From Lotus japonicus (Eukaryota > Streptophyta > Magnoliopsida > Fabales > Fabaceae), in assembly GCF_012489685.1 (NCBI RefSeq), contig NC_080043.1:49181127-49245126 (forward strand): a stretch of DNA of 64,000 nucleotides. Reading direction: 5' to 3'. Below the pieces are notes generated by a model. The model saw only the letters and a list, made by a program, of their open reading frames with translations, was not told the DNA's origin and searched no databases. The translations under genes and the position numbers were made by a program. Shown here piece after piece: positions 11,946-21,370 of the stretch; positions within the stretch are counted from its first letter, which is position 1, and each line of letters opens with the position of its first letter.

Positions 11946-12224
11946 TTCAAAATTACAAAATATCTATAACACAACACGGTTTTCCCCCTTTCTTCCACTT
12001 TCCTATGTGAACACATTTCTGAAGAATCCCTAACCTCTTACCCCCTCAATCTTCACCTCACTCTCTTCATCCCTGTTCGCTCTTCTACCTCCAAACCCTT
12101 CAGTCACTGACTGTGCGCAGCCACCACGCACCATCCCTAGTGTTTCCCTTAGTAGACTCTCGCCCTCTCCCTCTCCTTTTCCCAATCTTCCCTCTAACCG
12201 CTTAACCCACATCAATTTGCCCTA
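11946..12224 (+). other. 5'-UTR-like pyrimidine-rich segment inside the CACTA element
   Basis: C/T-rich DNA without a long plus-strand ORF leads into the captured gene fragment and probably derives from its 5' leader. Confidence 0.35.
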
Positions 12225-13612
12225 GTGACAATACCCTTCTTCTCCAATCGTGACGACGCTCCTCTTACCTTCAATCCAATCCCCAAAGCCACTCCCTCAG
12301 ACTTGTTATCTCTGTTAGGTTCCAATTCTCAGTCTCAAACTGTCAACCTTGTCGTAGCACGCCACCTCAAGGTCCTCGTTCCTCTTTCACCGCCGGAGTC
12401 TCGTCATCAGAAATTTGGCCCGGCCGGCACTAATCTCACCGGCCCAACTGCTAGAGACGCGGCGGAAAACTTAATTTGGTTTCCGCCAGAGCCCGTTTTG
12501 GATCTGGCGCGCATCGCCGTCGATTCCGGTGGTGATCCTGCTGCCATTCAACGCGCTCTTGACCCAACCACCATTCCAGTTACTCTCTCTCTCACGCTTC
12601 TCTTTGCTTCCTCACCATTCACCATTGTAACCTAACTTGCACTCTTTGTTGTTGATGTCATTGCTTAGGTACCTGATGTTGAAGGATCAAACAAAAACCG
12701 CTGTCAACTCACCAGAACTCCATATGGCAGACACTTCATTTCTCAGGTTTCTGTTAGATGAACAATCTACACATTACACAATCTTATACTCATAAGCTAT
12801 ATAGTTAGTGTAATAGTTGTTGTTCTGTTTTGAATCAGTTATTATGATGAAACTATGTTTTTAGATACATCACTGTTCTGTAGGAGTTGAACCTGTTTCT
12901 TAAGTTTTTGTTTGAACTCATTGCTGATCGTGGCCCCTCTGGTGGATTCAAGGTTAGCTTGAACCAGTTTGATTTGTTCCACGATTACATGTTTCTGGCA
13001 GTGGACACTGTAAGACTTGGTATCTTGTATGTTCATAGCGATACCTTTCTCTGATTGTTACATGTTCAAGAGGCAGATTTGTTTCCTGTATCATAGATAT
13101 ATTTTACTTTGTGAAAGTTTTTCAGCTTGTTAGAAATGAAAGTCCAATGATTTCTTGTTTGATAGATTCCATGAGGGTATTCCCGTACAATTTGGGCTTT
13201 TGTTAGAAAGGTGAATTACTATCTGCTTCTATAAATGTTATGAATAGTTCCGGTTACAGTCATCTATGCTATTCTTCCAATTTTTTGTAGGCCCTGTGTT
13301 TGGAAGAATTTAGTGTTATATTATGTAAATCTTCTGTGATGCTTCTTAGTTTTTGTGCACACTTGCTTGTGAGGGAGAGAACATGACGTGGGGAGAGTGG
13401 AGATAATCTTTATGTTGCTAAGTTTAACAACTACTTGTAAACACACACATATATAAACTTTTTGTTGTCTATTATCTTGATACTCTTTTAAGAAGCTTGT
13501 TTTTCTTTTAATCTGCCACTCTTCTTTCAGGGACCAATGTGACATGATGATTCCATGAACTTGAGAAATATTCTCTGGCTGGCTCCATTACATGGTCGTC
13601 AAATCCCAATTT
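12225..13612 (+). pseudogene. Captured host gene fragment 1: multi-exon plant protein, name not recalled
   Basis: At least four exon blocks keep order and splice signals. Block 1 (12225-~12571) includes GPAGTNLTGPTARDAAENLI and LARIAVDSGGDPAAI; it opens with GTG, no ATG. A 98-bp GT..AG intron leads to block 2 (~12670-12744), VPDVEGSNKNRCQLTRTPYG. Block 3 (~12887-13036) has ELIADRGPSGGFKVSLNQFD. Block 4 (~13171-13212) reads MRVFPYNLGFC then TAG where the family, as I remember it, has Gln. A further block (~13539-13612) reads DDSMNLRNILWLAPL. I recognise these blocks as one conserved plant protein family but cannot name its function. The internal stop and missing start make it a transduplicated pseudogene. 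Confidence 0.7.
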
Positions 13613-13939
13613 ATCTCTTTTCCTTCGCGCCGATTTGATTTTGAGTGAATGAATTGATAGTTCTGCTTTGTTTGCCGATGCTCGATCATTTTCATTAATT
13701 ATGGAGCTGTGAAATTTCCTGCAAGTTATCTTGTAGTGTCACGGGAACATTTCTGATTTTTCAGACCATACAAAGCAAGGTAACTCTGGAAAATTCCTCT
13801 GTGCTAATCTCTCTTATTGTTCTTGTATTGTAGTTTCTTACCAGTTGTTTTAGATTCTTGTCTATGGCATTACTTCCATCTAATTTCTTTGAAGATTTGG
13901 TTTACTGTCATGTCTCAGCTTTATGCATTAATTTTGCAG

Positions 13940-14033
13940 GTTCAAGAGCACAATTATCTCCGTGCACTTATTTTACAAATTGGAAACACAATTTGCAAAC
14001 TCCCTAGTGGTCGTCTCAAGCCAGGAGAGAATG
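13940..14033 (+). pseudogene. Captured host gene fragment 2: one exon of cleavage factor CFIm25 (NUDT21/CPSF5-like)
   Basis: The exon, flanked by a ttttgcag acceptor and a gtaaaat donor, reads VQEHNYLRALILQIGNTICK then LPSGRLKPGEN. This matches the start of the Nudix fold of the 25-kDa subunit of pre-mRNA cleavage factor Im (V-x-E-H-N ... L-L-Q-I-G-N-T-F-x-K-L-P-G-G-R-L-K-P-G-E-N), which binds UGUA and helps choose poly(A) sites. Only about 31 residues are present. The usual K-L-P-G-G is K-L-P-S-G here. It lies about 330 bp after the last block of fragment 1 in the same orientation, so a read-through transcript would join two unrelated genes. Confidence 0.8.
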
Positions 14034-14201
14034 GTAAAATCTTACTTCCTTATTGGTTTTTCTTTTCCATGTGCTATAGTGCACCCTTAGACATATGAAT
14101 TAAAAGCGAAGCTAGTGGTATCTATTTGGAAACTTGATAAGTGTTTATGTTGACAACTAATAGTTTTTGCTTATACACATGTCCTAAGTGACATATCACA
14201 T

Positions 14202-14260
14202 ATCCTTTAAATAAACCTTATTTAAAGGATACCTTAATATTGGTATCCTTTAAATAAGTC
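14202..14260. repeat. Small palindrome cluster
   Basis: The inverted pair atcctttaaataa / ttatttaaaggat is followed by a third copy of the first arm. It may be a tiny MITE remnant or a hairpin. Confidence 0.5.
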
Positions 14261-14274
14261 TTCTCTCATGCAGC

Positions 14275-14334
14275 ATCTGCACCTGCTGCCATTAAACAAT
14301 TAAAATCTGCAGGAAAGGTTGAAAACAAGAGGTA
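14275..14334 (+). pseudogene. Exon-like fragment 3 inside the CACTA element, unidentified
   Basis: A ctcatgcag acceptor, an open block reading SAPAAIKQLKSAGKVENKR and a gtatgag donor give it the look of a captured exon. I do not recognise the protein. Confidence 0.35.
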
Positions 14335-15150
14335 TGAGTTTCCTTGCTAATTGCTATACTTGATTAATGTCTGAACTCCAAAGCTGGACCCTGGGCTAGT
14401 TAGGAACAAAATCCTGGGTGTTGAGCACATCAAGGGCAGCATTATATTATTTTGATGGTCAAAGAAATTTATGGTTAGTTCAAATTCCCATTTATTTGTA
14501 TATTTCATTTTTACAATCAATGGTTTCTTTGTTTTTCAAGTTCTTTAAATATGCTTCTTAACCTACTTTTCTTCATTTGCAGGAGGTAGACTTGGAACTT
14601 GGAAGAGTTTAGAGAAAGTAATGCCTTGAGTTACTTGGATGGTACCTTTGCTTAAAAGCTGAGTCTCATCAGCTGCATGAGTAGAAGAGAAAACAACATC
14701 TACAAATTTGTGAGGTTTGTTTTACAAATTTATCTTCCTTTATGGAAATCTTATCTTTTCTAAAGTTTTAATTGAGTTCTCATTCTCCCAATGGTTGATT
14801 GTTAAACATAATGTGCTCCAGACCAGCCAATAAATATACTTTTTATGCAGTTCAAATGGATGAATATACCATGGAGCTAAATTATTGTGCCTTTTATGTA
14901 GTTCAATCATGGTAGACTCTTAGCCAATATTGGTATGACCTTAGGATTTTCTGTTGCATATATAAGTTTTTACCTTTATCTTGTGCATGATAATTTTGAT
15001 TGCTGATTGATTTTAAATGATTCTTGTGTGACAAATAGATTTGAACTTGGTAGTCTTATCTGTGGTTATTAACGATCGATTTTAAATTATCATTTCTGAA
15101 AAAATGCAATATAAGCAGTGGTTGAAACAACAACAGAGTTTTTAAAATTT
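14335..15150. other. CACTA interior without recognisable genes
   Basis: AT-rich DNA with intron-like composition. I see no supported coding sequence. Confidence 0.4.
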
Positions 15151-15163
15151 TCTAGTTTGCACA

Positions 15164-15440
15164 TTAGCGGTGGTTGTAACCGCCGCTAAGTGTTGGGAAC
15201 AGAAGAGAAAGTTATTTCTTTAGGGGCGGCTTAAACCGCCGCTAAATTATAATTTTAGCCGCCGCTAAATTATAATTTTAGCCGCCGCTAAATTTAGCGG
15301 CGGTTGAACTTTAACCGCCGCAAAATTTTTTGCGTTGCCAAGTTTAACGTCGCTTTTCCAGCCGACGCTAAGTTATTTCAAGTGTTTTTAGCGGCGGCTA
15401 GAACCGCCGCTAAAAGTCTTTTTAACCGCCGCTAAAAGCC
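15164..15440. repeat. CACTA right subterminal repeats
   Basis: About ten copies of aaccgccgctaa or its inverse, including a near-perfect tandem of gccgccgctaaattataatt at 15235-15290. Confidence 0.85.
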
Positions 15441-15455
15441 GAATTTTTTGTAGTG

Positions 15456-15814
15456 TTTGCCTTTATCATAAACATTTATACTCATATCTGCAAACTTTTC
15501 AACTAGCTTTGACTTATCAGAGTCAAGCTTATCATCAAATCTAACATGAGTAGATTCTTCAATAGTTTTTGCATCAGTATTGTAAATTCTAAAGCCTTTG
15601 GAACGTTCAGAGTAACCAAGTAATAGACATTTACAAGATTTAGAATCAAACTTATGCAGTTTATCCTTAGTATTCAGAGCATAGCAAACACAACCAAAAG
15701 GATGAAAGTAAGAAATGTTGGGTTTTACTTTCTTCCACAATTCATAAGGAGTCTTGCGGGATAAAAATTGTACCCATGTCCAGCGGCTATAGTCATCAAC
15801 AATGACCATCCCAT
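15456..15814 (-). pseudogene. Element A integrase, C-terminal part with internal deletion
   Basis: MVIVDDYSRWTWVQFLSRK carries the first catalytic Asp region and passes straight into TPYELWKKVKPNISYFHPFG, so about 100 residues with the second Asp and the Glu are missing. The downstream copia signature is intact (FGCVCYALNTKDKLHKFDSK, LLGYSERSKGFRIYN, HVRFDDKL). Element B interrupts it at 15814 and the N-terminal part resumes at 37240. Confidence 0.9.
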
Positions 15815-17018
15815 TGTAAGATCAAGATTTGGTCATGTGGTACAACTCTATGTTTTGATGATAACAAGTATTTATTTGTGGATGAACAATTATGGTACTC
15901 TAACGTTTGTCTTGAGTGTTTTGACAAACAGGTTCTGATTCTGATACCAGAAGATATATTCATCAGAAGATCTGAAGATCCGAAGATCTGAGGATCAGAA
16001 GTTCTGAGGATCAGAAGATCTAAAGACCAAAGGCTCTGAAGGTCCAGAGGCTCTGAAGGTCCAGAGGCTCGGAAGGTCCAGAAGCTAAGAAGTGAAAACT
16101 CTGAAGTCCAAGAGTAAGCTGGCTCTGAAGACCAAGTACTTTCTACTCTGAGGTCCAGAAGCAGAAGTTACGAAGGTCAGAGGATCCAAGCTTCCCTCTG
16201 ACTCTAATCACCAAGCTTCACAAGTTCCAACTTGAAGCGTCGTCAGAACAAAGTCAATGGTTAAAGGAAAATGTCTCTATCAAGTAGTACAAGAGCAGTG
16301 TACTATTCTGACAAGCCTACCTACCAAGGTTAAGCCACAGCAGGTTCTGGAAGTTCCAGAAATGCCCTCCAACGGTCACATTCTCTGAACAGAAATATCC
16401 TTTGCACCTTGGACTATTTAAGGCTAAAGAAAAGAAGAAAGACAAGAGAGAGAAACCAAGAGCTGCAATACAAGAAAATATTCAAGCCTCCACTTTGTTC
16501 ATCTGTTCGTATTTAGTTTACACTTAGCTTATTCAGAAGAAAACCTTTGTAAACACCAACCTCAAACAGTTGTTTGTTTTACCTTAAGGGACCGGGTAGG
16601 TCAATATCCTTAAGAAGACTAAGATCTGTGTATCTTAGTGGTGATTCCTTAAGGGACCAGTTAGGTCAGTATCCTTGAGAAGAGTAAGAGAGTGAATCTT
16701 AGTGTTTACTAGTTCATTGTATTGTTAGTCACTGAGCAGGTTGCTAGTGCAGTTGTAACAAACTCTGAATAATGGATTGCCTTCATTCTAAGAAGGAAGA
16801 AATCACCTTAACGGGTGGACTGGATTAGCTTGAGGGATTTATTAAGTGAACCAGGATAAAATACTTGTGTGCTTCTCTCTTCTCTCTATATTTATCCGCA
16901 GCACCATCTATCTCAGATAAACCGAAAATATTTACTTTAAATCTTAAGGGGAAAGTTTTTATATTCAAAACTCTATTCAAACCCCCCCTCCACTTCTAGT
17001 CGTTTTTCATACCTTCAA
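15815..17018 (+). repeat. Element B 5' LTR
   Basis: 1204 bp, from TGTAAGATCAAG to ATACCTTCA. It holds a diverged tandem repeat of about 16 bp, tctgaaggtccagagg (16035-16085), and a TATA-like ctatttaagg at 16408. Confidence 0.9.
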
Positions 17019-17019
17019 T

Positions 17020-17033
17020 TGGTATCAGAGCGC
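17020..17033 (+). promoter_or_regulatory. Element B primer-binding site (initiator tRNA-Met type)
   Basis: ttggtatcagagcg stands one base after the LTR. TGGTATCAGAGC is the complement of the plant tRNA-Met 3' end and the usual copia primer site. Confidence 0.9.
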
Positions 17034-17091
17034 AAGTTCTGATTACCACACTTAACAGTTATCAGTAGATCCGGGCCAGTGTGAAAAACTC

Positions 17092-17563
17092 ATGGATTCC
17101 ACCACTACTACAAGCAAATATCAATACAATGCAAGACCACCTATCTTTGATGGTCAGAGATTTGATTTCTGGAAAGACAGAATCAAAAGCTTCTTTCTTG
17201 GCTTTGATCCTGATCTCTGGGATTTTGTTGTTGATGGCTACACCCCTCCTGTTGATGAACATGGTGTAAAGATCCCAAGGGAGAAGATGAGTGAAGATCA
17301 AAAGAAGGAGTTCAGAGATCATCACAGATCAAGAGCTATTCTGCAAAGTGCCATTTCATATGAAGAATATGAGAAAATTACTTATCGTGATTCCGCTAAG
17401 TGTATCCTTGATTCCTTAAAGATGACACATGAAGGAAACAAAAAGGTGAAAGAGACAAAGGCGTTGTCTCTGATCAGGCAGTATGAATCCTTCCAAATGG
17501 AACCTGACGAATCCATTGAGGATATGATTTCCAGATTCCAGTTGATTATTGCTAGAATAAGAC
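17092..17563 (+). pseudogene. Element B gag, N-terminal part
   Basis: ATG at 17092. The copia gag signature (UBN2-like) is clear: FDGQRFDFWKDRIKSFF, then ALSLIRQYESFQMEPDESIE and MISRFQLIIARI. The frame is open up to the D insertion at 17564 and resumes at 27756. Confidence 0.9.
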
Positions 17564-18613
17564 TGATGAGCAATATTATACCCATTTTATATAGCCTTAA
17601 TTTGTCATTATTAATGATTATTCGTACTTAATTGACCTTGTTTGACAGAGATTTCTATTATTTGGTCTAATTACGTTTATTCTTATTTTCAGGTTTTATT
17701 TGACATCAAGGGCATTTTGGAGATTTGCGGAATGAAGATTTGATTGTGCTGAGTGAAGATTGTATTTTAGGAAATATTAGGATTTAATTTCGGAATAAAT
17801 TAAGTTTGATATCTTTCAGATTCAAACTTATTTAGGTTGTTATTTTAAAACTCTATCTTTAGGATTTGTTAGGATTTATTGTTATCTTTTAGGATTTGAT
17901 TTTGATTAGGATTTGTGATCTCAGCTCCTATTTAAGGGTTTGTGCTGAGAGAAACAATTACCTTTTGCCTTCTGCTATTATTTAATATAATTTTCGTTTT
18001 TCAGTAATTATTAGAGCTCTGCTAGGGTTTATGCTTTTATTCCCTGCTTCCTCCAAATTAATTGCTGAATTCGCCCCATCCATGGAAGGCTAATTCCCTT
18101 CGAACGAATTCCTTTGCAAAGTATATCGCGCTCTTGAGGTATAGTGCTTAATAGAATTCGCCTGATTAGTTTTCTTCATCTCTACTTTTGGCTTAGGTTT
18201 GCTTAATTCCTTATGATTAGAAATAGAAGATGATGTATGTTCGCTTAGTTCATATTAGGGCGTAAAAGATTCTTAATCGCTTAGTTTAGGAATCTGTGAA
18301 TTAGTTATCGCTTAGTTAATTAATTCTCACGAACTAGGAAACTAATAACAAGAATTGATCTTTAGATACCCGTGATTGAGCAGCGATATACTGAACAAAG
18401 GGATTCGTCCGTCTTTACGTATCATATTAATCTGTTTTTATGTTCTGCTAATCTTTTGAGCTGAATCACAAAACCCCCCAGTGTGTGTGCGTTGTGCGTC
18501 CTTAATACTGAGTCTTTGTTGAAACGATAATCCTTGGGAAACGACCTAGGAGTCACTTCCTAGTTACTACAGTTTTCTAAATTAATTATTTGTATCGGGT
18601 ATGACCTCGATCA
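17564..18613 (+). repeat. Element D 5' LTR
   Basis: 1050 bp. A TATA-like ctatttaagg lies near 17930, before a presumed start of transcription. Confidence 0.95.
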
Positions 18614-18615
18614 AA

Positions 18616-18634
18616 TTTGGCGCCGTTGCCGGGG
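18616..18634 (+). promoter_or_regulatory. Element D primer-binding site (tRNA-Asp type)
   Basis: tttggcgccgttgccgggg begins two bases after the LTR. TGGCGCCGTTGCCGGGGA is the Athila primer site complementary to tRNA-Asp. Confidence 0.85.
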
Positions 18635-18659
18635 AGTATCGTCTTTACCAAAGGTTTAA

Positions 18660-18712
18660 TAGAGTTAGTATTAGTAGTATTAGTAGTATTAGTATTATTA
18701 TTAGTAGTATTA
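18660..18712 (+). repeat. Trinucleotide-type microsatellite (tta/gta)n
   Basis: Imperfect run of ttagta and tta units in the leader of element D. Confidence 0.8.
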
Positions 18713-19687
18713 ACAAGTTCGATCTCTGACGCAGGTACTGTGAAGGTAAGGATTAGTGAATTTTGAAGGATAATTAGGCTGTAACTTCAAACGGCCATAT
18801 CTTTTACTCCAGAACTCGGAATTCAACATAATTTATATGCTTTTGGGGTAGAAAAAAAATTCCAATTCATCTGTGATGGCTAGCCGTGAGATCGATTCTT
18901 AAAAACGCAAAAAAAGGCCTTCCGCCAAAAGTTTTTTTAGGGTTTTGAAAAAAAAAAAATTTACTTTCATTCTTATTCTATTTGGGATACTTAGTGTTGC
19001 ATGACTAGGGCAAATCCTGGGTTTTTGCATCCATTTATTTCTGAAATAGATCGAGAATTTCATAGGTTAATTAGAGCACGTAGAGCTTTTGTTACTGATC
19101 CTCATTTAAGTGATTCTGATTCTGAATTTGTTGCAGTTTCTGAAAACATGGCTGAAGAAGGACCGCGAGAGAGAACACTAAGGGAGCTGGCTGCACCTGA
19201 TTTCACCTACGAAAGCTTGTGTATCCAGTATCCTGAGGATGTACCATGTGTACTCAAAACTGGACTAATCCATTTATTGCCTAAGTTTGGTGGTCTTGCA
19301 GGTGAAGATCCTCATATGCATATCAAGGAGTTTCGTACTGTCATATCCACCATGAAGCCTCCTGAAGTTGACAAAGATCATATATGTTTGAAGGCTTTTC
19401 CTCATTCCCTTCAGGGAACTGCAAAGACTTGGCTGTATGACCTGCCTACTTCATCCATTGCAAGTTGGGACGACCTGAAAAGAAAGTTTCTTGAGAAGTT
19501 CTTCCCTGCCTCTAGGACAACTTTAATCAGAAAAGACATCTCAGGAATCAGGCAGCTACATGGAGAGACTCTACATGAATACTGGGAAAGATTCAAGACA
19601 CTATGTGTGAGCTGCTGTAACATCCCGATCTGACGACTGACCTCACGGTAACAACATGAGTCTTTTCAGTGCGCTTTGTCCTCACTC

Positions 19688-19770
19688 GCGCACTTCCCGG
19701 GAAAACTTCGCAGGAGGTCACCCATCACGATATTGCTCCAAGGCAAGCACACTTAACCATGGAGTTCTTA
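19688..19770 (-). other. 5S rRNA-like segment in the TRIM (left copy)
   Basis: On the minus strand agaactccatggttaagtg and gatgggtgacctcctg align with the second half of plant 5S rRNA. The A-box-like ggttaagtgtgctt is at 19745-19758 and the C box at 19705-19726. The C box carries one change (cctgcgaagt for cctgggaagt). It is not a functional 5S gene but may keep Pol III promoter function. Confidence 0.85.
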
Positions 19771-20063
19771 TCAGTTGGGCTCCCGAAAAGAAGTTGCAAC
19801 TTGTTGTTATGGGTAGTACAATCAAATCATATATGCCCTCCTCAACTGTATAGTCCATCCCTACACAGTCTCGGAATACCTCTTGTTCGGGTGTGAGATC
19901 GGCTCATTCCTGTGACCCTCCGCCTAGAAGCCTGCCAGGAGCCGCTCCTTTTCCGTGCCTCACTGCACCGGCGATCACTCCCCGCCCTCGTCAGCCCCGG
20001 GTGTCACAGGCCCACCAGCTTCCGCTTGGTTCGTCCTCGAACCACACCGTACTGGGAGAGGTT

Positions 20064-20076
20064 GGCTCTGATACCA
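20064..20076 (-). promoter_or_regulatory. TRIM primer-binding site (tRNA-Met type)
   Basis: Minus strand tggtatcagagcc, 2 bases from the LTR end at 20079. It fixes the element's orientation as minus. Confidence 0.9.
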
Positions 20077-20150
20077 CTTGTAACATCCCGATCTGACGAC
20101 TGGCCTCACGGTAACAACACGAGTCTTTTCAGTGCGCTTTGTCCTCACTC

Positions 20151-20233
20151 GCGCACTTCCCGGGAAAACTTCCCAGGAGGTCACCCATCACGATATTGCT
20201 CCAAGGCAAGCACACTTAACCATGGAGTTCTTA
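20151..20233 (-). other. 5S rRNA-like segment in the TRIM (right copy)
   Basis: Same alignment as the left copy. Here the C box (20168-20189) reads gatgggtgacctcctgggaa, identical to the plant 5S C box as I remember it. The A-box-like motif is at 20208-20221. Confidence 0.87.
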
Positions 20234-21370
20234 TCAGTTGGGCTCCCGAAAAGAAGTTGCAACTTGTTGTTATGGGTAGTACAATCAAATCATATATGCC
20301 CTCCTCAACTGTATAGTCCATCCCTACACAGTCTCGGAATACCTCTTGTTCGGGTGTGAGATCGGCTCATTTCTGTGACCCTCCGCCTAGAAGCCTGCCA
20401 GGAGCCGCTCCTTTTCCGTGCCTCACTGCACCGGCGATCACTCCCCGCCCTCGTCAGCCCCGGGTGTCACAGCTGCCCCCATCACCAGATTTCCGAGCAG
20501 CTCCTAGTTCAGTATTTCTATGAGGGTTTGCTCAACATGGAGAGACATCTCATTGATGCTGCTTGTGGAGGTGCATTGAATGACATGACTCTTACTGAAG
20601 CCAGGCAGTTGTTTGAGAAGATGGCTGCTAATTCTCAGCAGTTTCACACAAGGAGTAATGATGCTGTTAAAACTGTTAATGAGATTGGGACAGATCCAAG
20701 GATGGACAAGCTTGAGAAGAGGATGGAAACCATTGCCAGCTTGGTTACTCAATTGGCCATGAACCAGAACAAACCTTCACAACAGGCAAAGGTTTGTGGC
20801 ATTTGCACTAAAAACCATAATACTGATGTTTGTCCTTCTCTGCAGGAACCTACAGATGAAAATCCTGAAGCATATGCTGCCAACATTTTCAATAATCGAC
20901 CTCAGCAAAATTATGATCTGTCATCTAACAGATATAACCCTGGCTGGAGAAATCATCCAAATCTTAGATGGTCTGATCAGTCACAACCTGCCCAAGCACC
21001 GTTTCAGAATAATGCTAGACCATATGTTCCTCCTCCAATGCAACAACAGGCTAACAACCCTGCTGCACCGCAATCTAAAGAATCTTCATTGGAGGATATG
21101 TTGAAGCAGATGACAACCCAAAACATGCAGTTCCAACAAGACACCAGATCCTCTATTCAGAATCTGACCAACCAGATAGGACAGATGGCTACTTCAATAA
21201 ACCAGCTACAGTCCCAGAATTCTGATAAGCTGCCCTCTCAGACGGTTGTCAATCCAAGAAATGTGAGCGCCATCACCTTACGGTCGGGGAAGAAAATTGA
21301 TGCAGATCATGGACCAGAGCCAGAGCCTGAACCTGAACCTGAAAAGGAGACAGAGACCACTGCCACATGA

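Larger units (their letters stand above)
11804..15455. mobile_element. Non-autonomous CACTA (En/Spm) transposon with captured gene fragments
   Basis: The left end is CACTATAAAAAATTCGG and the right end is the inverse of CACTACAAAAAATTCGG, so the terminal inverted repeats match over about 17 bp with one difference and continue as tttagcggcggtt. A 3-bp target duplication, ttt, flanks it (11801-11803 and 15456-15458), as is standard for CACTA elements. Excising it with one ttt rejoins the element A frame from integrase to the linker before RT. No TNPD/TNPA-like transposase is present. The interior instead holds exon and intron pieces of host genes in plus orientation (12225-14334). Confidence 0.93.
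19616..20471 (-). mobile_element. Element E: Cassandra-type TRIM with 5S rRNA-like LTRs
   Basis: 856 bp: two 393-bp direct repeats (19616-20008, 20079-20471) around a 70-bp interior, flanked by the target duplication gctgc (19611-19615, 20472-20476). On the minus strand each LTR runs from TGTGACACCC to GGGATGTTACA. The interior has the primer site tggtatcagagcc and no coding capacity. Each LTR holds a 5S-rRNA-like segment with an internal promoter, the hallmark of Cassandra TRIMs (established knowledge). The LTRs differ at 4 positions. It must be moved by proteins of an autonomous element. Confidence 0.93.
19001..21370 (+). pseudogene. Element D gag (split by a TRIM, ends at a nonsense codon)
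   Basis: ATG at 19001. Athila gag features are LPKFGGLAGEDPHMHIKEF, AFPHSLQGTAKTWLYDLP, FLEKFFPASRT and RQLHGETLHEYWERF. After the insert come EQLLVQYFYEGL, ATNIFNNRP-type repeats, a knuckle-like CGICTKNHNTDVCP and VSAITLRSGKKI before protease. The TRIM plus its 5-bp duplication adds 861 bp, a multiple of three, so the flanking frame is kept, but stops inside the insert end translation at 19631. The frame then stops at TGA 21368-21370 but stays open in the same frame beyond it, so that stop is a point mutation within one long gag-pol ORF. Confidence 0.88.

Noticed and set aside
15950..16090. CRISPR-like direct repeats
   Set aside because: Imperfect adjacent tctgaaggtccag units without spacers, in a plant LTR.
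19688..20233. Genuine 5S rRNA genes
   Set aside because: Only a diverged second half of 5S is present, within LTRs flanked by a target duplication.
19669..20359. Repeated ORFs in the TRIM
   Set aside because: They arise because the two LTRs are direct repeats. TRIMs do not code for protein.
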